64,000 nt of DNA. Source: Cricetomys ansorgei (taxonomy: Eukaryota; Chordata; Mammalia; Rodentia; Nesomyidae). The notes below the pieces were generated by a model that ran no database searches, had not been told where the DNA came from, and was given only the letters and a program-made list of their open reading frames with translations. Positions 18,708 to 30,265 of the stretch are shown one piece after another (position 1 is the stretch's first letter; each line of letters begins with the position of its first letter). The stretch is from the NCBI GenBank assembly GCA_026225945.1, contig JAMJFZ010001815.1, positions 129,001-193,000 on the forward strand, read 5' to 3'. The translations under genes were made by a program, and so were the position numbers.

Positions 18708-21700
18708 CTAGAGCAGGAGAGGAAAGAGGGTGAGAACTCGCAAATCTGCCCATCCCCAGTGGTAGTTCCATCCACCCAGCCTTGGTTTCTGCCCCCATGG
18801 GTTCCCTAGGATTTCTGTGGGTAGAGGGGTGTCTTGTGGCACTCACAGGACCCTAGCTGCTCTTCTAAGAAGGAGATCTGCTCACTCAGTGAATCGATGC
18901 GATCCAGCTGCTGGAAGGAGTGGGCCAGCAGGCTGCCAGGGTCTTGTAGCCCATGCTCTGTGGCCCGGGAGGCCAGGCTGTGCAGCGGGGCCAGCATCAA
19001 CTGCAGTTTCTGTTTGGGAGGGAGTTCCAAAGAACTAAGTGACCCCTCTCCACATCTATTCCATTGGAATTTAAGGAAGACCAGTAAGGGTGTGATGAGG
19101 CCCCTACTGAGCAGTAGCAGCGCTTACCACTAGAGGGAGCCCAAGGCTCAGTAGACACAGATGCGTAATAGACCCACAGCCTACTACAAGGTCCCAGGAC
19201 CCCCAAAGACAAGCTAAGAGAGTCATAGGACTTGTACCTTGATGAGACTTGCAAGTCATTGTATTTGTATAACAGGCTAAGTGGTCTCTGGGTCTCAGTT
19301 CCTTTCAGCAAGCAAGAAAGCCAGCATCCCTACAGCTCTTCCCCGTGAAACTCCCAACCATCCCATGGTTTAGAACCACTGTCCCAGAGACTATGGGGTC
19401 TATGGACACCAGCCAGATCCATTCCCAACCAAGCCTCACCTGCTCCAGCATGTCAACCCGGGACTGCAGCCTGTGTACCTCTTCCCTCGCCACAATGTCC
19501 ACTCCTGGGGGGAGGGGGCAGATCCGGGTGCTAGTCAGGGAGGGAGTTTCCTGTCCCACATGATGAGCTCTTAGCCTTAGGAAGGCCCATGTCCCCTGCC
19601 ACAGCTGTGGGAACAAAGCCTGGAGACGCAAAGCCTCGGGCAGTTGCTGTAAGTTTCAGGCTCTGCCAAAGCACACAGCTCAGAGCAGCCTCTGGGTGCT
19701 GAGGTCTTGGGTCCTGCATGCCGATGGTGGTCCTTAACAGGTCCGATGCATTCTTGCCGCTGGGCTGCTGACAGCGCATTATTACTCACGGTACGAGTTT
19801 GAAGTGTCACAGCGCGTACCAAAAGTAATAATGTGCCATCACCAGCAAAGACACAGGCGGTGGCTACAGGCCATCAGACCCAGAGTGGGGCTCCCAGGTA
19901 TGCCTTATCTCCCCACAATGCCTTCCAGAAACTTCAGGGAAAAGTGGCCCCTGCCACCTTCTACCCAAAGAACCTCCCTCCAGCCCAGGATGTCTGGGCT
20001 CATCCCTCCATAGCACAGTGCTGACCTCCTCCCAGGGCTAGCTGCCCTCTGTCCTACATGAACCGTAGAACAGTGCTCACAACCCAGCAACTACCCCATG
20101 TCAGGCACAGCAGGGTAGAAAGACAAATTTACCTGTGGTGGGATTCGGGGCTACCAGGGAAGGCACCCCCTTAGGCAAGCAGCACATCCCGTCTGCAGAT
20201 GGGCTTTGCCCATCCCAACACTGACACCAGTAACTGCCCACAGTATTGACACAGCGCTGGGGACAACTGGCCTTTCCAGTACTGCATTCATCCACATCTG
20301 CAGGAAATGAAGGTGTCAAACTAGTAGTGTCTACAGAAGACAGGGTCCCAGCCACAGAGCCCTGTCATCAATGAGAACTTACATCAGCCAGCAGTAACCT
20401 AGGATATACAAGGCACCAAGAAGACCCCTTAAGAGTGGCACTTACCTGTCTGGCAAGTATCTCCCTGCCATCCCACAGGACAGCTGCAGTGGCCTGGGCG
20501 GATGCAACTCCCTCCATTCCTACATGGAGGCTGGCATATTGCTGTGGGTAGGAGAGGCCCATCTGTCACCAGTTCAGAAGGGTCCCCAGAGCCCTAGGAC
20601 AGCCAGGGAAGGGATTGCCCTGCAGCAAACATGCACTGCTTCAGGGGATAGAAGACAGCAGGGACTCTGCTCAGCAGTTGGAAGTGGGGGGTGATCTCTC
20701 ACATCGGACATAGTTCCACACTGCCTTTACCTGCTCCACAAGCCCCAGGGAGCCCACTGGTCCTTTTCCAACCAGGGCAGCAGGCATAGTGAGGCCTGGT
20801 GGGAGTCAGCTCAGGGCTGTGGCGGTAGGCAGTCCGGTAGATGGTTCTGTGGTAAATAAGGGTGGTTCAGAGAGGTCCAACATGGGGTGACCCAGGCCAG
20901 GCCTTCCTTACACAGGATGCGCCCTGCCCACCTCATCTATTTGTGGATATCTGGCCAGCATCACTACCAGGGTTTCAGAGGTTCCCTTCCCAAGCCCCAG
21001 CTTGTTCGGCAGTATACAAGCTGTGTGTGTCACTCGATCCTATGACACACAGGCCCAGGGAGTACAGCAGAGCTGGCCCCTTCCTGCAGTGGTCACGGCA
21101 GAGCCATCTGGAGTCTGGCTTGCTTTCCTTCCCTGGGCTCTGGGCCTCTGGGGCTAAAGCTCTGACTTCAGCCCTAACTTTGGAGGTTCAGGAGCCTCTG
21201 AAATCTGGCATCTTGAGCCAAGGAGGGAACTCATGCACCTAGGCCTTTCTCCAGTGCTTCTAGGCAGGGAGGAGTCTGAACTCCCCATATCAGAGTAAGG
21301 ACCTGCTCTCTTGGATGTTCCCTGAGGCCATCTGCTGCTTAGACTGTCCTGTTAGCCTGATGGTACATCTGAGGGTCCACATGGGCATCTGCCTAGTGCC
21401 ATTATGGGGAGAGGAGTTCCTGATGGGGCTCCAGGATAGGAACAAGATCACAAGGATTTGGGGAGGTAAGCATTGTCCCTATAGATAAGGTCTTATAGCT
21501 AGCAATGCTGGGAAGGAGGGAGTAAACACTTGAGAGTGGAGGAGTACCAATCTGATGAGAAGCACACATCACCCCTATACATATGGGCAGTGCCCTTTGA
21601 GGAGACATCTTCTCAGAGGACAATGCTGGAGGTGAACACACAATATCCTTGGGTACCAGCCACCTTGAATCGTGGCATCAGGGATGCCTCACTTGCTTTG

Positions 21701-22171
21701 ACCTCAGCTCTCCAGCTCAGGGTAAAGACCCCAAGGATTGCTCCTGCTTGGCAGTGGTGGAATGGGCAGTTGGCACTCACCGGTAGGTGCTGCAGGCTCT
21801 GTGTCCATCGCAAGTGGTGAGGAAAGGCTGGTATACACGCTGCACAAAGGACTCCGAGACAGGGCCTCTGGAAGCCCCCACAGAACACACTCTGCGGCTA
21901 TAGGGGGTGGGGTCAGCAGGGGGTCTAGAGCTATGACTTCCCCCAGCCCAGATATGTAGGAACATGGGGCATGAGGCGTCCCAATGTTGCTATGAGCAGG
22001 AGCTTCAGCTTGGGTATTAGGGCCTGCTTTGGGCAGGACTAAGGGACTCTACCCATGACCCCAGCACCCCAACACCCCAGTCCTTGCTCACCTGGGCCTG
22101 TAGACATGCTCAGTACCATCTGCTGCCAACACTAGAAACCATGCCACAAGCAACTCTCGGGAGCCCCACAT
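18685..22171 (-). CDS. EGFL7: EGFL7, EGF-like domain protein 7 (eight coding exons)
   Basis: Minus-strand coding exons in order: 22092-22171, 21781-21897, 20731-20846, 20446-20541, 20133-20297, 19440-19504, 18847-19009, 18685-18707. All phases join and give 274 residues (mouse 275). EGFL7 is secreted by endothelial cells, binds extracellular matrix and regulates vessel formation; it is also reported to antagonise Notch. Layout: signal peptide (about 1-19), EMI domain (about 28-103), EGF-like domain (107-134), calcium-type EGF domain (137-176, starting Asp-Val-Asp-Glu-Cys), then a Leu-rich coiled-coil region (about 195-265) and the tail Ser-Cys-Lys-Lys-Asp-Leu. Odd point: Cys174-like extra cysteine, see findings (tandem Cys175-Cys176). 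miR-126 lies in the intron between the fifth and sixth coding exons. Confidence 0.97.
18847..19009 (-). CDS. EGFL7: EGFL7 coding exon 7
   Basis: 163 bases between acceptor AAACAG and donor GTGAGTG. Coiled-coil region ending in Glu-Glu-Gln-Leu-Gly-Ser. The open frame continues past the donor, but splicing to the last exon restores the conserved tail. Confidence 0.93.
19127..19139 (+). promoter_or_regulatory. CTCF-like motif in EGFL7 intron
   Basis: CCACTAGAGGGAG is one base from the CTCF core consensus CCASYAGRKGGC. Plus orientation. It lies between coding exons 6 and 7 of EGFL7. Confidence 0.4.
19440..19504 (-). CDS. EGFL7: EGFL7 coding exon 6
   Basis: 65 bases between acceptor CCCCAG and donor GTGAGG. 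Starts the coiled-coil region with spaced Leu/Val/Met. Confidence 0.93.
19769..19838 (-). ncRNA. MIR126: miR-126 precursor hairpin
   Basis: Minus-strand hairpin with both mature arms identical to the mammalian microRNA as I know it. The 5p arm (19813-19833) begins CATTATTACTTTTGGTACG. The 3p arm (19775-19796) begins TCGTACCGTGAGTAATAATG. The arms pair through a short loop around GTGACACTTCAAAC. It lies in the EGFL7 intron between coding exons 5 and 6 and is transcribed with the host gene. miR-126-3p represses SPRED1 and PIK3R2 and so supports VEGF signalling in endothelium. Only the basal stem differs slightly from mouse. Confidence 0.98.
20133..20297 (-). CDS. EGFL7: EGFL7 coding exon 5 (calcium-binding EGF domain 2)
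   Basis: 165 bases. Asp-Val-Asp-Glu-Cys start and Val-Asn-Thr-Val-Gly-Ser-Tyr-Trp-Cys give the calcium-binding EGF signature. Has seven cysteines, because the last one is doubled (175-176). Confidence 0.95.
20446..20541 (-). CDS. EGFL7: EGFL7 coding exon 4 (EGF-like domain 1)
   Basis: 96 bases encoding one complete EGF-like module with six cysteines (107, 111, 117, 123, 125, 134). Donor GTAAGTG. Confidence 0.95.
20731..20846 (-). CDS. EGFL7: EGFL7 coding exon 3 (EMI domain, second part)
   Basis: 116 bases between acceptor CCACAG and donor GTAAAGG. Encodes Tyr-Ala-Cys-Cys-Pro-Gly-Trp, the diagnostic end of EMI domains. Confidence 0.95.
21781..21897 (-). CDS. EGFL7: EGFL7 coding exon 2 (EMI domain, first part)
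   Basis: 117 bases between acceptor CCTATAG and donor GTGAGTG. Encodes Arg-Arg-Val-Cys through Arg-Ala-Cys-Ser-Thr-Tyr of the EMI domain. Confidence 0.95.
22092..22171 (-). CDS. EGFL7: EGFL7 coding exon 1 (start codon, signal peptide)
   Basis: ATG at 22171-22169, then a hydrophobic signal peptide with Leu-Val-Ala-Trp-Phe-Leu-Val-Leu core. Donor GTGAGC. An upstream acceptor-like TTAG at 22186-22183 suggests a short 5' UTR segment in the same exon. Confidence 0.93.
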
Positions 22172-22182
22172 GGTCCACGTCT

Positions 22183-24428
22183 CTAAGTGGGGTAGCCTTC
22201 TTCTTTTGGCAGCCTAAGGCAAAAGGTTGGATCCTATCAATCCCCTATGGAATCCCCTGGCCCAGGACCTCCAGTGGAGTCTATACTCTTTGGCCACTTA
22301 CTGAGGGCTGAGGCCATCCCGGCCCTGGAGATAGCATCCAAAGGCAGTCCCAGCTATCTCCTGGATCTGGCCCATCTCTGCCAGCCAAGCTAGGCCCCCA
22401 CCAACCACAGAGAGCTAGCCCTGCTGACCAGGACACCGTGGAGCAGGAGGAACCTGAAGCCTGCTAGGGTTAGGGGTTAGGGTAGAGGTTCTGGGTGGAG
22501 CCTGGAGTGAGCAACTAAGCCTACACCCTACCCGAGCTGGACTGAGGCCTCATCTGTATCTTCCCCTGTCTGAAACTGGAATGCTATGGACAGAGCAACC
22601 AGCACAGCGGGAGTCTTGCCATCCCAAGTGGCCCTTTTGGACTTGGAGTTCTTTGTCAAATGCTCAGCAAGCCCCCAGGGCACTATGGATTTCATAATAC
22701 ACAGATGTCTGCTACCTACAGGTGTATACAGGCAGGGCCGTTGTGGGGTGTGTGCATGTTCTGACCAGCAAGGGAGCTGCAGCTTGCGGAGGCACCACGC
22801 TTGGACTAGTGTATGTGCATAAACACCTTCCAGATGCCAGGGCAAGTGGCCCCGTTGTGCTCACCCTGGAGCGTGATGGAACCTCCTCCAGCATACCTCT
22901 GGAGCCTGTCTCTAGGCCTCTCTGGCTGTGTGTGAGGGAACAGGAAGGCTGGTGAGGAATGCAAGAACCTCCAGCCCAGATTTAATGGTCTGTGACAATA
23001 CCAATGGGCTGGGTCAGACCTGTGCAAGGGGAAGGGCACTTGTGCATTGTCCTGCACATGTCAAGAGTGTACGGGCCTCAAGAGTGTAGGGGCCTGGCAG
23101 GGCGCTGCTCAAAGGTCTTCTTGGTGCTTCCTAAAGGGGCAGCTCCTACTCCTGGACCCTGTACAGCCCAAAAGATGGGCCAGGAGACAGATGTAAAGGA
23201 GCCTGAGGTTTTCTCAAAGGCACCACTAGGGTTTCTGAGGCCCCTCTGACTCCGTCAGTAGGTCCAGTAGTAAACCACGATGGCATTAAATGATTACTGA
23301 GCTCTGGCTGCTGGCCAAGGCCCTCTTCAAAGGGAGAGCAAGGCTGCTCAGAGTCCACTCAGCCTCCCTCCTGTACCCTGTGTCTGTTGAAGCAAAGCAG
23401 GAGGGAAGTGGGCCTTGAGATGAGTCACTGAGACTTAACGTAGGGGAAAGAGAGCCATAGGGAAATACCTGGGCAGTGGTGTGTCCTGCAATGTCTGAGC
23501 TGGCTCAGGGAAACTAACCCTGAAAGTAGGGCGTGGGCCCTGAGGGGGTGGGCATTACCATGTCAAGCAAAAATCAGGTGTCCCTGAGAAATGATGCCTA
23601 GAAAGAGATGAGCCACCATGTGGCATGCACAGGAGTGTCTCAGAAGTCTACAGTCCCTGTGCCTAACCCCCTGGGGCCTGGAGGGTTCCTCCCCAGATGT
23701 CATTGTCCCCAGAAATCTTAGTCCACCGCACCTTCCTAGGGATAGGCTGTCTAGAAAGGGAGCTGTGTTTTAAAACAGGAGAAGCAATTTTTGAAAAGTC
23801 ATGTTTTGCCTAAGGCCAGAAGAGGCCAGCTCAGCACTGGGCTGGCAGCTCATTTCCTTTGGTGTTCAGCCACCAGGTGCCCCCTGTCAGGCATCAGGCA
23901 CAGGCTGTGGTGTGGCTTTAAGCTTGGCAAGTAATCACGAACCCTTAAGTATCACCATAGGCCTAGCAGCCACCTCCCCTCTCTCCACCTACCGCTCAAC
24001 AGCCCCCAACGGGGGTAGACTGAGTCGGAAGAGGAGGGGCCTGGACACCATAAGGAGAGGGCCTTTGGAGAGGTGTCTGGTCATCAGCACCCACGACTGG
24101 TGCGGAGAGACCAGACAGGCACGGTGACCAGACGGACTCGGTTGGGGCGTCCTCTCCACGGCCTGGCCCCTGCCCCCTCCCAGGCTCCGTGGGGGTAGGG
24201 GCGGAGTGTGACAATCCCCCACCCCCGACGACCCAGCTGAGCTATGCTGTGGAGTGCTGGAACCATGGTGGAGGTCGCATAGCCAGGATGGGTGGGGGGG
24301 GGGGCGCCTGGGCCGCCAGCAGGGGTCGCCATTTCTCAAGGCCGCTGGGCCCATTTTCCCGGCGGCTGCAGGACCCGGCTGGGGCGTGGGGTCTGCGCGT
24401 GGCCGGGCCGCGGCCCCTGAGCGCTCAC
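22183..24428 (-). other. EGFL7: EGFL7 5' intron(s), no repeat recognised
   Basis: Sequence between the coding start and the CpG island. It is SINE-free as far as I can see, which is unusual compared with the right half of the window and fits regulatory constraint. A short stretch of TTAGGG-like units occurs at 22466-22484 and appears trivial. Confidence 0.5.
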
Positions 24429-24720
24429 CTCTCGGGTCCCTGCGATCGCACGGCGTCGCCTAGGTGGCCGCCCCCGAGCTCGGCTCCCGACAGTCCCGGT
24501 CACCCCGGCCCCGCCAGGGCAGCCTCCATACCCCGCCCCCGGCGCCCAGGCGCCCGGGCTCGGCTCCCTCCGCACTCACCGCGCGGTCCGGGGCGCGCAC
24601 GCGCCGCCGCCGCCGCCAAGCAGTGGGGGCCCCGAGCCCCGCCCCGCCCCGCCCTCGGCCCCGCCCCACCTGGTGGCTGCGCGAAAGCCCTACCCCCACC
24701 CCCTCCCCAACCCTGTCCCA
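24300..24720 (-). promoter_or_regulatory. EGFL7: CpG island and EGFL7 promoter region
   Basis: High CpG density with GCCGCCGCCGCC and CCCCGCCCCGCCC boxes. On the minus strand two good donor sites follow GC-rich candidate non-coding exons: GTGAGTG at 24579-24573 and GTGAGCG at 24428-24422. EGFL7 is known to have alternative first exons. Which donor belongs to which transcript cannot be decided from sequence alone. Confidence 0.7.
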
Positions 24721-24734
24721 AGGGCTGCCGGCTC

Positions 24735-24780
24735 TGTACGCCCCCATTTCGCGGATGGGAAAACTGAGTCTCAGCAGCGG
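24735..24780 (+). repeat. MIR-like fragment at the edge of the EGFL7 CpG island
   Basis: GGATGGGAAAACTGAGTCTC matches the MIR core phrase. Short. Confidence 0.35.
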
Positions 24781-27700
24781 AGGCTCCCAAGAGCTTTGTA
24801 GTGAGTAATCCAGACTTTCTGAGTGCTGCCGCGCGAGCCCCCTTCCTGCACCCTGATTCTCCCCAGCCCTGCAGCGAGATCGCGTGGCTGCTGGGGACAT
24901 AGGACTAAACAGGTTCTAGGAGTCAGGAGGCCGGGAATGGCTCCCACAAGAACTTGGCTCCTGAGTCTCCTAACTAATGACTTGCTCCTGAGTGGTATTA
25001 GAAGACTACAGATGATTTGATGCCAGATAAGAGGTGACATCAGACGGGTCCTGCAGCCATGCAAAGGTAGACATCATGACACACCCAGACCCATTACTAG
25101 ACTGGAATCACGGGGCAGAGCCAAGATGAGGTATAGGAGTGACCACAAGCCTCCTTGGTAGTCACAGGCTTTTCTGTGGGAGATCTCCCAGGGATCTGAT
25201 ACCTCTTGGCCACTTTCATGGATGTCACTGTCTTATTGGGGACAGTCAGGACCACCCCTGGTGCTACTCCTAAGGGCTGAGAGCACCCACTCCTTTTCAG
25301 ACTTATGCGTTGGTCATCTTTCCTCTCTCCCAGTCTCCATTTCTGAATTAGTTCTGCAACTCTGTTGCTTCTGTGATGGTCCCAGCTCTTAGGGTGCATA
25401 AACCCTGTCAATTTCTCCAACCCTAGCCATGTCTTGGTTAACACATGTTCCTGTGCATGCTGCCTGCAAGGCGGGACTCCTGGCTACTGTCCAGGAGGCT
25501 TACTGGGTACTCACACGGACTCTGGCCTCTCCTCATCCCCCGGGTACTGGTGACAGCGATTCTCAGGAGTGGATGGAACAGCCAGCGCCTTGCTGCTGCT
25601 GGAGGCTGTGGGTCAGAGAGGCAGTGTGAATTGGGGCCTTGCTTACTCTCATGTCTAGGCCCTGGGAAGAAGTCCAGGCTTCCATATAGCTATGGCATTT
25701 CAACCCGCTCTAGACCTACAGACCCCCCGCCCTGTACCCACATCACGTCCCAGGTTGATCTGGCCTTCTGGGTCTGCTTGCAGAAGCAGCCACTAACCAC
25801 AGAAGCCACACCATGCCCTAGCTAGAGATAGGCTTAATCCCCACCTCCATCATCTGTCAAGCAGGACCTCTACCTCCCTGAGCTCCCTAAAGATGGGTGG
25901 AAACCCTGTCGAGTAGAACTGATGCCTCCTCCCCTCCCCTCGTGAAGCTGGGTACAGTATGCAAAGCCTGTACACTAACAGGAAAGACCTATCAGCTCAG
26001 AGCTCCGGCCTGGCACACTTTGGTGCAAGACCTCTCTGTTCAATGGCTCCCACCCTACATTAGAGATCCTCCTGTCAGATGGGTCTGTACCTATTACTGT
26101 AAATGGAGGTCCTGTGTCTCCTGGTCCCCTAAGCCCATGCAAGGAATTTGTCATTCAGTCTCAGCAACAAAGAGCTGCATCTGATGCTGGGGTGCAGTGG
26201 GGGTTCACAGCCTTGCTCTCACCCCAGTTTGATTCCTGGAGCTGTGGTCCCTTGAACTCTGGCCAGCAGTTCCCTCTCCCCTGTCTGTTGGGCAGAGGGC
26301 AACTCAGGTAGCTTTTACTGGTCCTCTCTGCCTTCACCTAGGCTGGGCCCTAACCAGCTTCTAGTCTGGGAAAGGTGTGCTTTCCCAGAGATCCCACTGA
26401 CCAGGGGAAGGGTCCAAGAGGCCCCACTGTGGTCCAGGGGCCTCATAACAGAGCTCGGGTACTAGGAAGAGGAAGACAAGAGTTTCACCAGGAGCCAAGA
26501 TGGACTGTCAAGATCACCCAGGTAATACTACTGTACCTCCTGAAGCTGTCCTTAAGCTTAAAGCTCACAAGAGATGGGCTCCTCCTAGACCATGTTCTGT
26601 GCCCTCGATGTGCATGGCTCATTCAGATTACAGACATGGCTTTACAGCTCCCCATTCCCTAGAAATGCTCATTTCCTACTAATGGCAAGCTAAGGAGACC
26701 CCAGCCCTGTCTAGGCAGTGGAGGATATAAACCCTGACCAGGGGGTCCTGCTGGGCTGAGCTCTGATGCCTCTTCAGGGGATCCACCAAAGAGAAAAGGG
26801 GTGAGGCCAGGTCGAGTGCCAAGTTGCTCTTAGCTTCTCCCTTCAGGGGTTGGTTCTCTGCTTCTGAGCATCCCCAGGGGTGAGGTGTGAAGTCCAGGCT
26901 GAGCCACCCAGAACAACTGAGCCAACAGGTCCAAAGGGCTCCTCTGCTAGATAGGGATGTCTAACAGTGAGGCCAGCATAGCTCGCAGCGAGCAGACCCA
27001 ACCCCAGCTGATGGGAGCCGCCACAGCAGTCTGATTTGGGACCCGGGGCATTCAGAGCCCACCCCAGCCGCTTTCTACCCTACAGGGCCATCCTGCATAC
27101 CTGATGCCACCCAGGCTTGGCTGTGGCTATCTCTGCTGCCTCCATGAGCCAACCATGCACCCTGCCCTTCAAGGGAGTTGTCTGCTGTCCAAGACCCCTC
27201 TTGAGGTCTGCCCGCCTGTCCTGTCAGCTGCAGCCTTCCTCGTGGCTGGCCTGCACAGCAGCCTGCTGGTACAGAGGCTCCTCCCGGGCGAGGAAGGGTG
27301 GCTTTTTATGCTCCATCCCGTGTAAATCGGGATTGGGATGGGCCCTTCCCGCCGGACTTCCTGTGTGTGTTCTCTGCTGATAACAGGGATCCGTCATCGA
27401 ACAAACAGGAGGCCAAGGGGCTGAGGGGGGGCATTAAGGGAGGGGGGCTGACCAAACTGTGAAGGAAGGGGTTGTTGTTCCCATGGGACTCTGGGATGTA
27501 GCCCTAAAGCAGAGACCTAGCCTGTGTTCAGGGACAACCTGGCTGGTGGCAGTATGAAACAGAAGGTGTGACAAGGGCCTTCCCACTCCACAGAGGACAG
27601 CAGGGGCCTTCTGCTTCTTTGGGACTCAAGAGCTTGGACTCTCCCTAAGTGTGTGTGACACAGTGTAGGTACCTGAGAGGGGAAGCCTGTCCCACCGGAG

Positions 27701-28535
27701 CCATGACCAGGGAGGAGTACTGGTGGTTTGCAGTTGGACAGGAACTAGGGGTGCACAAGAGAGACAGATGGTCTGAGAATAGTCTGTTCTGTGAGTCCCA
27801 AGGCCCAGGACTGGGGCAAACGCCAGCACAAACTCTCCTAGAACCCAGGCTTTTCCTTCCAGGAGAGATGCCCAGGCTGCCAGTGAGCCCCTTGACTCCA
27901 GAGGTATACAAATGCGGCTGAAGGGCTCAGTTAACACAGGCGTTCTGGGATGGACTAGCCCTATGACCTGGGTGAGCAAAAAGTGCTCTTAGCCTCTCCT
28001 CTCCCTTCTGATCCACCAAGCAGGCTGTGGGAGGGAGAGGTCTTTCAGTGGCAAAAGTGGGGTTCCATAGTTCCCTAGGGTCACAGTTCCCAGTGTGACA
28101 CTCAAAAGTGGGAGACCCAGGCCAGACACAGACCCTAGGGAAGTGGATGGGAGGGGCGCAGTCCTGGGAGCTGCCAAGAACATGTCCAGACCTCAGTAAC
28201 TGAGGGCACCTGGAGCAAAGCCTTTCCACCTCTGGCTGTCCTTGTGGTACCAGCCTTGCCTTGGCTCAGCCTGCCTGATAATGCCCGGGCACCTCCTTTC
28301 TGTGCCCTACCTCTTTCCCACCCCACCCAGCGGGACAACTTGGGCTAGGGTGGAGGTGGAGCAGCCCAGGAGCTTCCTGGTGGACTGCTGAGCTGGAGGT
28401 GCTGCCTATACCCTGCTGTCCCTTGCTTCACCGCATCAGCACCCTCCCTTGGACATGGCCAAGGGAGGAGACTGCTGTAGGCCTCAGCCCATGGGCAAGG
28501 GACAGGGTTCCAGCGGATTAAGATAGTACACTTCT
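24780..28535. other. Repeat-poor intergenic sequence upstream of EGFL7
   Basis: No gene and almost no SINEs. Contains the ETS/GATA/FOX cluster at about 27.3-27.4 kb (listed separately). G-runs near 27420-27450 have G-quadruplex potential. Confidence 0.55.
27300..27420. promoter_or_regulatory. Candidate endothelial enhancer (ETS, GATA, FOX)
   Basis: Within 55 bases there is an ETS core ACTTCCTGTGTG (27356-27367), a GATA site CTGATAACAG (27377-27386) and a FOX-type ACAAACAGGA (27401-27410). It is about 2.7 kb upstream of the EGFL7 CpG island. Upstream ETS-dependent control of EGFL7/miR-126 is established; that this element does it is inference. Confidence 0.4.
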
Positions 28536-28580
28536 CTTCCCAGATCTCAGTTTCCCCATTTGTCCCAGGGGGACAGGAGA
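28535..28580 (-). repeat. MIR-like fragment
   Basis: ATCTCAGTTTCCCCATTTGT is the complement of the MIR core. Confidence 0.45.
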
Positions 28581-28964
28581 GATGTTGGTCAACAGAGTCA
28601 TGATGGTTGAAGAGGCTCGTGACATTCAAATGTTGTTGGTCTGAGGGTCTAGAAGAGATAGCTCTTAGAAGGTATTCTCATCCTAAATGCAGAAAATGGA
28701 GGCCCCATCCCCACCTCCTCCTTCAGGCATACACTCTGGCAACACCCTCCATTGCCTCGCTCTGCTTTGCCTCTGCTTCCACCCAAGGGCTCATACTGCC
28801 CACAAGGGCCAGAACACCCCTCCAACAGTGAGAGACAGATGAACTATGCCCATAGCCCTAGAGATACCCCTCTATCATGTCACCTGGCCCTACCTCTCTC
28901 TGTCCTAGCTCCTATACTGAGCTATCTGCCTTTCCCTCATCCGTAGAAGGATCAGCAAACATTA

Positions 28965-29075
28965 GGCTGGCTAGATTCAGATGCTTTTGTATCCTGAAAA
29001 GGAAACTGAGGCTCAGAGAAGGAAGGGACTTAGCCAGGTGAGCATAGAGGTACAGCAGAGCTGAGACAGGTTAGC
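28965..29075 (+). repeat. MIR SINE fragment
   Basis: GGAAACTGAGGCTCAGAGAA followed by GACTTAGCCAGGTGAGCATAG is the MIR core with its downstream region. One of the better MIR copies here. Confidence 0.6.
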
Positions 29076-30265
29076 TCAAGAGCAGCACCCTCCTTTCCTC
29101 AGGGAACTCAAATCTGTCTGGGAAACCAGCATCAGACCTGGCAGTGCCATCAGTGACTGAGGGTTACAGGCTGTGGGCGACCCACCCTCTGGTGTTCACT
29201 GCATAGGGAAACTGCTGGACTTAGAGGTATGGAGGGAGGGCTCCAAACCAGAGCCCCCTTGCCTATGGAGACCCGTGTAGGCACGCAGGCCAGTATAAGT
29301 AGGCCTGCTAGTCTGTTGTTCATGTGTCTGCACCCATCTCCTGACTACCCTGCTCCTACTTGGCCAAGACTGAGTCATACCCAAGAGATCCTTGGTTCAG
29401 AGCCTCTGAGTGCCAGCCTTGCCCCATGCTGTCACCTGAATCCCACCGTAGGACCCGACTCACAGGCATCCCTCTACTCCAGGGACAGATACAAAAGGCA
29501 GGCTAGAGTCTCACCTTGACTCAGGCATGCCAGGGAAGGGCTAGAAGAAGAGGAGGAGGAGGAGGAGCCAGTCCACAGGCCCTGGAGCTGTGTGTGGTTT
29601 AGGGAGGTACTCAGACTACCCTCCTCAGCCCTCAAGTGCCCACTGCTTCAGGCCTCTCTTTTCCTCACCGCTGGAACTTGTTTACATTCATTGAAGTCTT
29701 TGGAAGGAGCTGGGGGCACCTCCTACTCAGGCCTGCTATGACCCATTGCCACTAGGACACCCCCCAAACCCCCCATCTCCCACAGCTCCTGCAGACTAGA
29801 GACCAGAAAGGCATGTCCTGTGACTGGGCTTAAAGCCCTGGTCCAGGAGCCCCATCCTGATTAAAGTGGCATTGAAGGCAGGAACTGCTCAGTCAGGAAA
29901 CTATCGTTCTTATCCCCACACTGTGCCTCAGTTTCCCGATGTATCTCAACTGCCTTCTAACCTACCTGTCAATGCTCTGAGGTTGGTGGTTAAAGGAACA
30001 CAGTTGCCTTACCTTCCCACAAGCCAGGTAGGGTACAGTGACAAGGGCTGGACAGAGCCTCCCTGGTCTCCCAGGACTCTCCTTGGACCCCTCACTGCTG
30101 AACGCCTGGCCTCTGCAGCCCCAGGAGAGGGAGAACCCAGGTCCCGACAGAGGCCTGCATGGGCATCTTGGACAGTGCAAGTCTGAGGGGCGGCAGGCAC
30201 AGGCGTATGAGCCAGCTGCGCCTCAGGAAGGAAAGACCAGCACACTGTACATCAGAGAGATGGGG

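Noticed and set aside
22460..22490. Telomere-like TTAGGG units
   Set aside because: Only about three imperfect units, which is too short to be an interstitial telomere.
23868..23890. Possible CTCF motif CCACCAGGTGCCCCC
   Set aside because: The core G positions after CCACCAGG do not fit the consensus.
24305..24325. Possible CTCF motif in the EGFL7 CpG island (CCAGCAGGGGTCGC)
   Set aside because: The key C after GGG is T. Too weak to list as a site.
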